DNA from: DATDAH01 sp036525535
Lineage (GTDB): Bacteria > Actinomycetota > Acidimicrobiia > Acidimicrobiales > DATDAH01
NCBI GenBank assembly: GCA_036525535.1
Contig: DATDAH010000080.1
Coordinates: 1 to 5,943, forward strand
Length of the DNA: 5,943 bases
Reading direction: 5' to 3'
This document shows positions 4,122-5,943 of this stretch, in pieces. The first letter of the stretch is position 1. Every line of letters starts with the position of its first letter. The notes beneath the pieces are model-generated. The model saw only the letters and a list, made by a program, of their open reading frames with translations, made no database searches and was not told where the DNA came from. The position numbers were made by a program, and so were the translations under genes.

Positions 4122-5943
4122 GAGCCCACGCCGACCGGTTTGGCCCCGAGCTCGACGGGCACGGCGCTGTGCCACTCCAGGCCCTGACCGGTGCCCTGGC
4201 TGCCCCCGGCCGGCGGCTTGGCCGAGGCGACGATGTGCTCGATGCCGTAGCCGGTGCAGGCCCCGCAGTCGTAGCAGGGGGTCCAGCGGCAGTCCTCGAG
4301 GCCGACCTCGTTCAGCGCGTCCCGCCAGTCCTGCCAGAGGAAGTCCTTGTGCAGCCCGGCAGAGAGATGGTCCCACGCGAAGACCTCGTCCTCGTGGCGG
4401 TGCCGGTGGACGTACCAGTCCATCGACAGGCCGTGCTTGGCCATGGCATCGGTCCACAGGCGCATGTCGAAGTGCTCGGACCACTCCTGGAAGGTGCCCC
4501 CGGCCCGCCAGACGTCCTCCAGGACCGGCCCGAGGCGGCGGTCCCCCCGCGACATCAGGCCCTCGACCAGGCTCGCGGTCGGGTCATGCCACTTGAGCTG
4601 CACGCCCCGGTCCCGCTTCAGGTCGTCGCGGAGGAGGCCGACCTTTCGGCGGAGCTCCGCGTCGGTGTTCTGCCCGAACCACTGGAACGGCGTGAACGGC
4701 TTGGGCACGAACCCGCCGACCGAGACGGTCATGGACGGCTTGTTGGTATGGCCCCGGCCCAGCTCGACGCAGTTGCGGGCGAGGCGGGCGATGCCCAGCG
4801 TGTCTTCGTCGGTCTCGGTGGGCAGGCCGGTCAGGAAGTACAGCTTCATCCGTCGCCAGCCCTGCGAGTAGGCCGACTCGACGGCGCCGTAGAGGTCGTC
4901 CTCGCTGATGAGCTTGTTGATGACCTGGCGCATCCGCCAGGTGCCGGCCTCGGGGGCGAAGGTGAGGCCCGTACGCCGGGCCCGCTGGATCTCCGCGGCG
5001 ATGCCGACGGTGAAGGCGTCGACCCGGAGGCTGGGCAGGGACACCGACACCCGGCCGCAGCCGGGGGCGTCGTCGTCCATGGCCGCCTTCACCGAGTCCT
5101 GGATGCCGCTGTAGTCGGCGGTGGACAGGGAGGTCAGCGCCACTTCGTCGTAGCCGGTGCGCTGGAGGCCGGACTGGATCATCGAACGGACCTGGTCGGC
5201 GGGGCGTTCGCGGACCGGGCGGGTGATCATCCCGGCCTGGCAGAAGCGACAGCCCCGGGTGCAGCCCCGGAAGACCTCGACGTTCAGGCGGTCGTGGACG
5301 ACCTCGGTCAGGGGGACGAGCTGGTTCTTGGGGTACGGCCACTCGGCCAGGTCGGCGATGGTCCGCTTCTCGACCAGCTCCGGGACGCCCGGCTCGGTCG
5401 GATGGATGGCGACGAGGTCGGCACCTTCGTAGACCGGCTCGTAGAACATCGGGACGTACACGCCCGTGACGTTGGCCAGGGCCCGCAGGCAGTCCCGGCG
5501 GGAGGCCTCCGTCCGGCGGCCGGCGGTCCACTCGGCGATGACCTCGGTCATCTCACCCACGACCTCTTCGCCGTCGCCGAGCACGAAGGCGTCGACGAAG
5601 TCGGCCAGTGGCTCGGGGTTGTAGGCGCAGTGCCCACCGCAGACGACGATGGGGTGCGCACCGGTCCGCTCGGCCGACCGGACCGGTGCTCCGGCCAAGT
5701 CGATGCAGTTGAGGACGTTGGTGTAGACGAGCTCCGCGGACAGGTTGAAGGCCAGCACGTCGAAGGCGGTGGCCGGCAGGTGGTTGTCCACCGAGAACAA
5801 CGGCAGGCCCTTCGCCCGGAGACGGTCTTCCAGGTCGGTCCAGGGGGCGTAGGTCCGCTCGGCGACCGCGTCCGGCCGCTCGTTGAGGATCTCGTAGAGG
5901 ATCTGGAGCCCCTGGTTGGGCAACCCGACCTCGTAGGCGTCGG
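4118..5943 (-). CDS. B12-binding-type radical SAM protein, TIGR03960 family, 5' end cut by window edge
   Basis: The family has an N-terminal cobalamin-binding-like domain and a radical SAM core; substrate and reaction are unknown to me. Codons run open to the edge: DAYEVG precedes LPNQGLQILYEILN, which is conserved family sequence, so the TTG at 5923 is not the start and roughly 50 residues are probably missing. Numbering from that TTG: B12-like Rossmann domain about 1-130, with CGGHCAYNPEPLADFVDAF (95-113) and LGDGEE (115-120); radical SAM cluster motif GCTRGCRFC with C221, C225 and C228 binding the 4Fe-4S; FAPEAGT (322-328); LYFLTGLPTETDED (361-374); GFVPKPFTPFQW (404-415); and a C-terminal cysteine group C545, C550, C553 and C556, typical of the family and possibly an auxiliary Fe-S or zinc site. 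No DxHxxG base-off B12 motif is seen in the visible part. It heads the visible operon and is coupled to the DUF2344 gene. Confidence 0.92.
   Translation of the reverse strand, partial: DAYEVGLPNQGLQILYEILNERPDAVAERTYAPWTDLEDRLRAKGLPLFSVDNHLPATAFDVLAFNLSAELVYTNVLNCIDLAGAPVRSAERTGAHPIVVCGGHCAYNPEPLADFVDAFVLGDGEEVVGEMTEVIAEWTAGRRTEASRRDCLRALANVTGVYVPMFYEPVYEGADLVAIHPTEPGVPELVEKRTIADLAEWPYPKNQLVPLTEVVHDRLNVEVFRGCTRGCRFCQAGMITRPVRERPADQVRSMIQSGLQRTGYDEVALTSLSTADYSGIQDSVKAAMDDDAPGCGRVSVSLPSLRVDAFTVGIAAEIQRARRTGLTFAPEAGTWRMRQVINKLISEDDLYGAVESAYSQGWRRMKLYFLTGLPTETDEDTLGIARLARNCVELGRGHTNKPSMTVSVGGFVPKPFTPFQWFGQNTDAELRRKVGLLRDDLKRDRGVQLKWHDPTASLVEGLMSRGDRRLGPVLEDVWRAGGTFQEWSEHFDMRLWTDAMAKHGLSMDWYVHRHRHEDEVFAWDHLSAGLHKDFLWQDWRDALNEVGLEDCRWTPCYDCGACTGYGIEHIVASAKPPAGGSQGTGQGLEWHSAVPVELGAKPVGVGS

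Noticed and set aside
3345..4484. Longer 379-codon reading of the DUF2344 gene
   Set aside because: The extra 121 residues are an Arg/Pro-rich out-of-frame translation of the radical SAM gene. DUF2344 homology begins after the GTG at 4121, which forms a GTGA overlap with the upstream stop.
5921..5923. TTG as the start codon of the radical SAM gene
   Set aside because: The frame continues upstream with DAYEVG, which joins naturally to the conserved LPNQGLQILYEILN family segment. The gene is truncated by the window edge.

Overview
The window reads as a high-GC (roughly two-thirds G+C by eye) chromosomal segment of an actinobacterium. Acidimicrobiia or a relative is my best guess. The clues are GC-ending codons, GTG starts, the style of the RNase E N-terminus (acidic, then Arg/Gly-rich) and the 'REREE...LLAPGATRS' opening of the dGTPase-like protein. 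The lineage call is an inference from protein style, not from a marker-gene search.

All six genes lie on the minus strand, so transcription runs from high to low coordinates. In transcription order they are: (1) a B12-binding-type radical SAM protein of the TIGR03960 kind, whose N-terminus is cut by the right edge (4118-5943); (2) its usual partner, a radical SAM-linked DUF2344/TIGR03936 protein (3345-4121), overlapping gene 1 by four bases (GTGA); (3) an RNase E/G endoribonuclease (1560-3329) with a long disordered Arg/Gly N-terminus and almost nothing after its zinc-link; (4) rplU, ribosomal protein L21 (1209-1526); (5) rpmA, ribosomal protein L27 (948-1202); (6) an HD-domain dGTP triphosphohydrolase-like gene (1-902), whose C-terminus is cut by the left edge. 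Gaps are -4, 15, 33, 6 and 45 bases, so this looks like one operon. There is no gene-free stretch over 50 bases, and no RNA gene, mobile element, CRISPR array or intrinsic terminator is visible. The operon promoter must lie beyond the right edge unless internal promoters exist.

The order radical SAM - DUF2344 - RNase E/G - L21 - L27 is a known conserved bacterial cluster tying RNA processing to 50S subunit proteins. Two features stand out. The last position, often held by the GTPase gene obgE, is occupied here by a dGTPase-like gene. Two intergenic leaders, before rplU and before dgt, contain short inverted repeats close to or overlapping the translation start. The least understood part is the radical SAM/DUF2344 pair: to my knowledge its reaction is undefined, and its setting suggests an RNA- or ribosome-directed modification.
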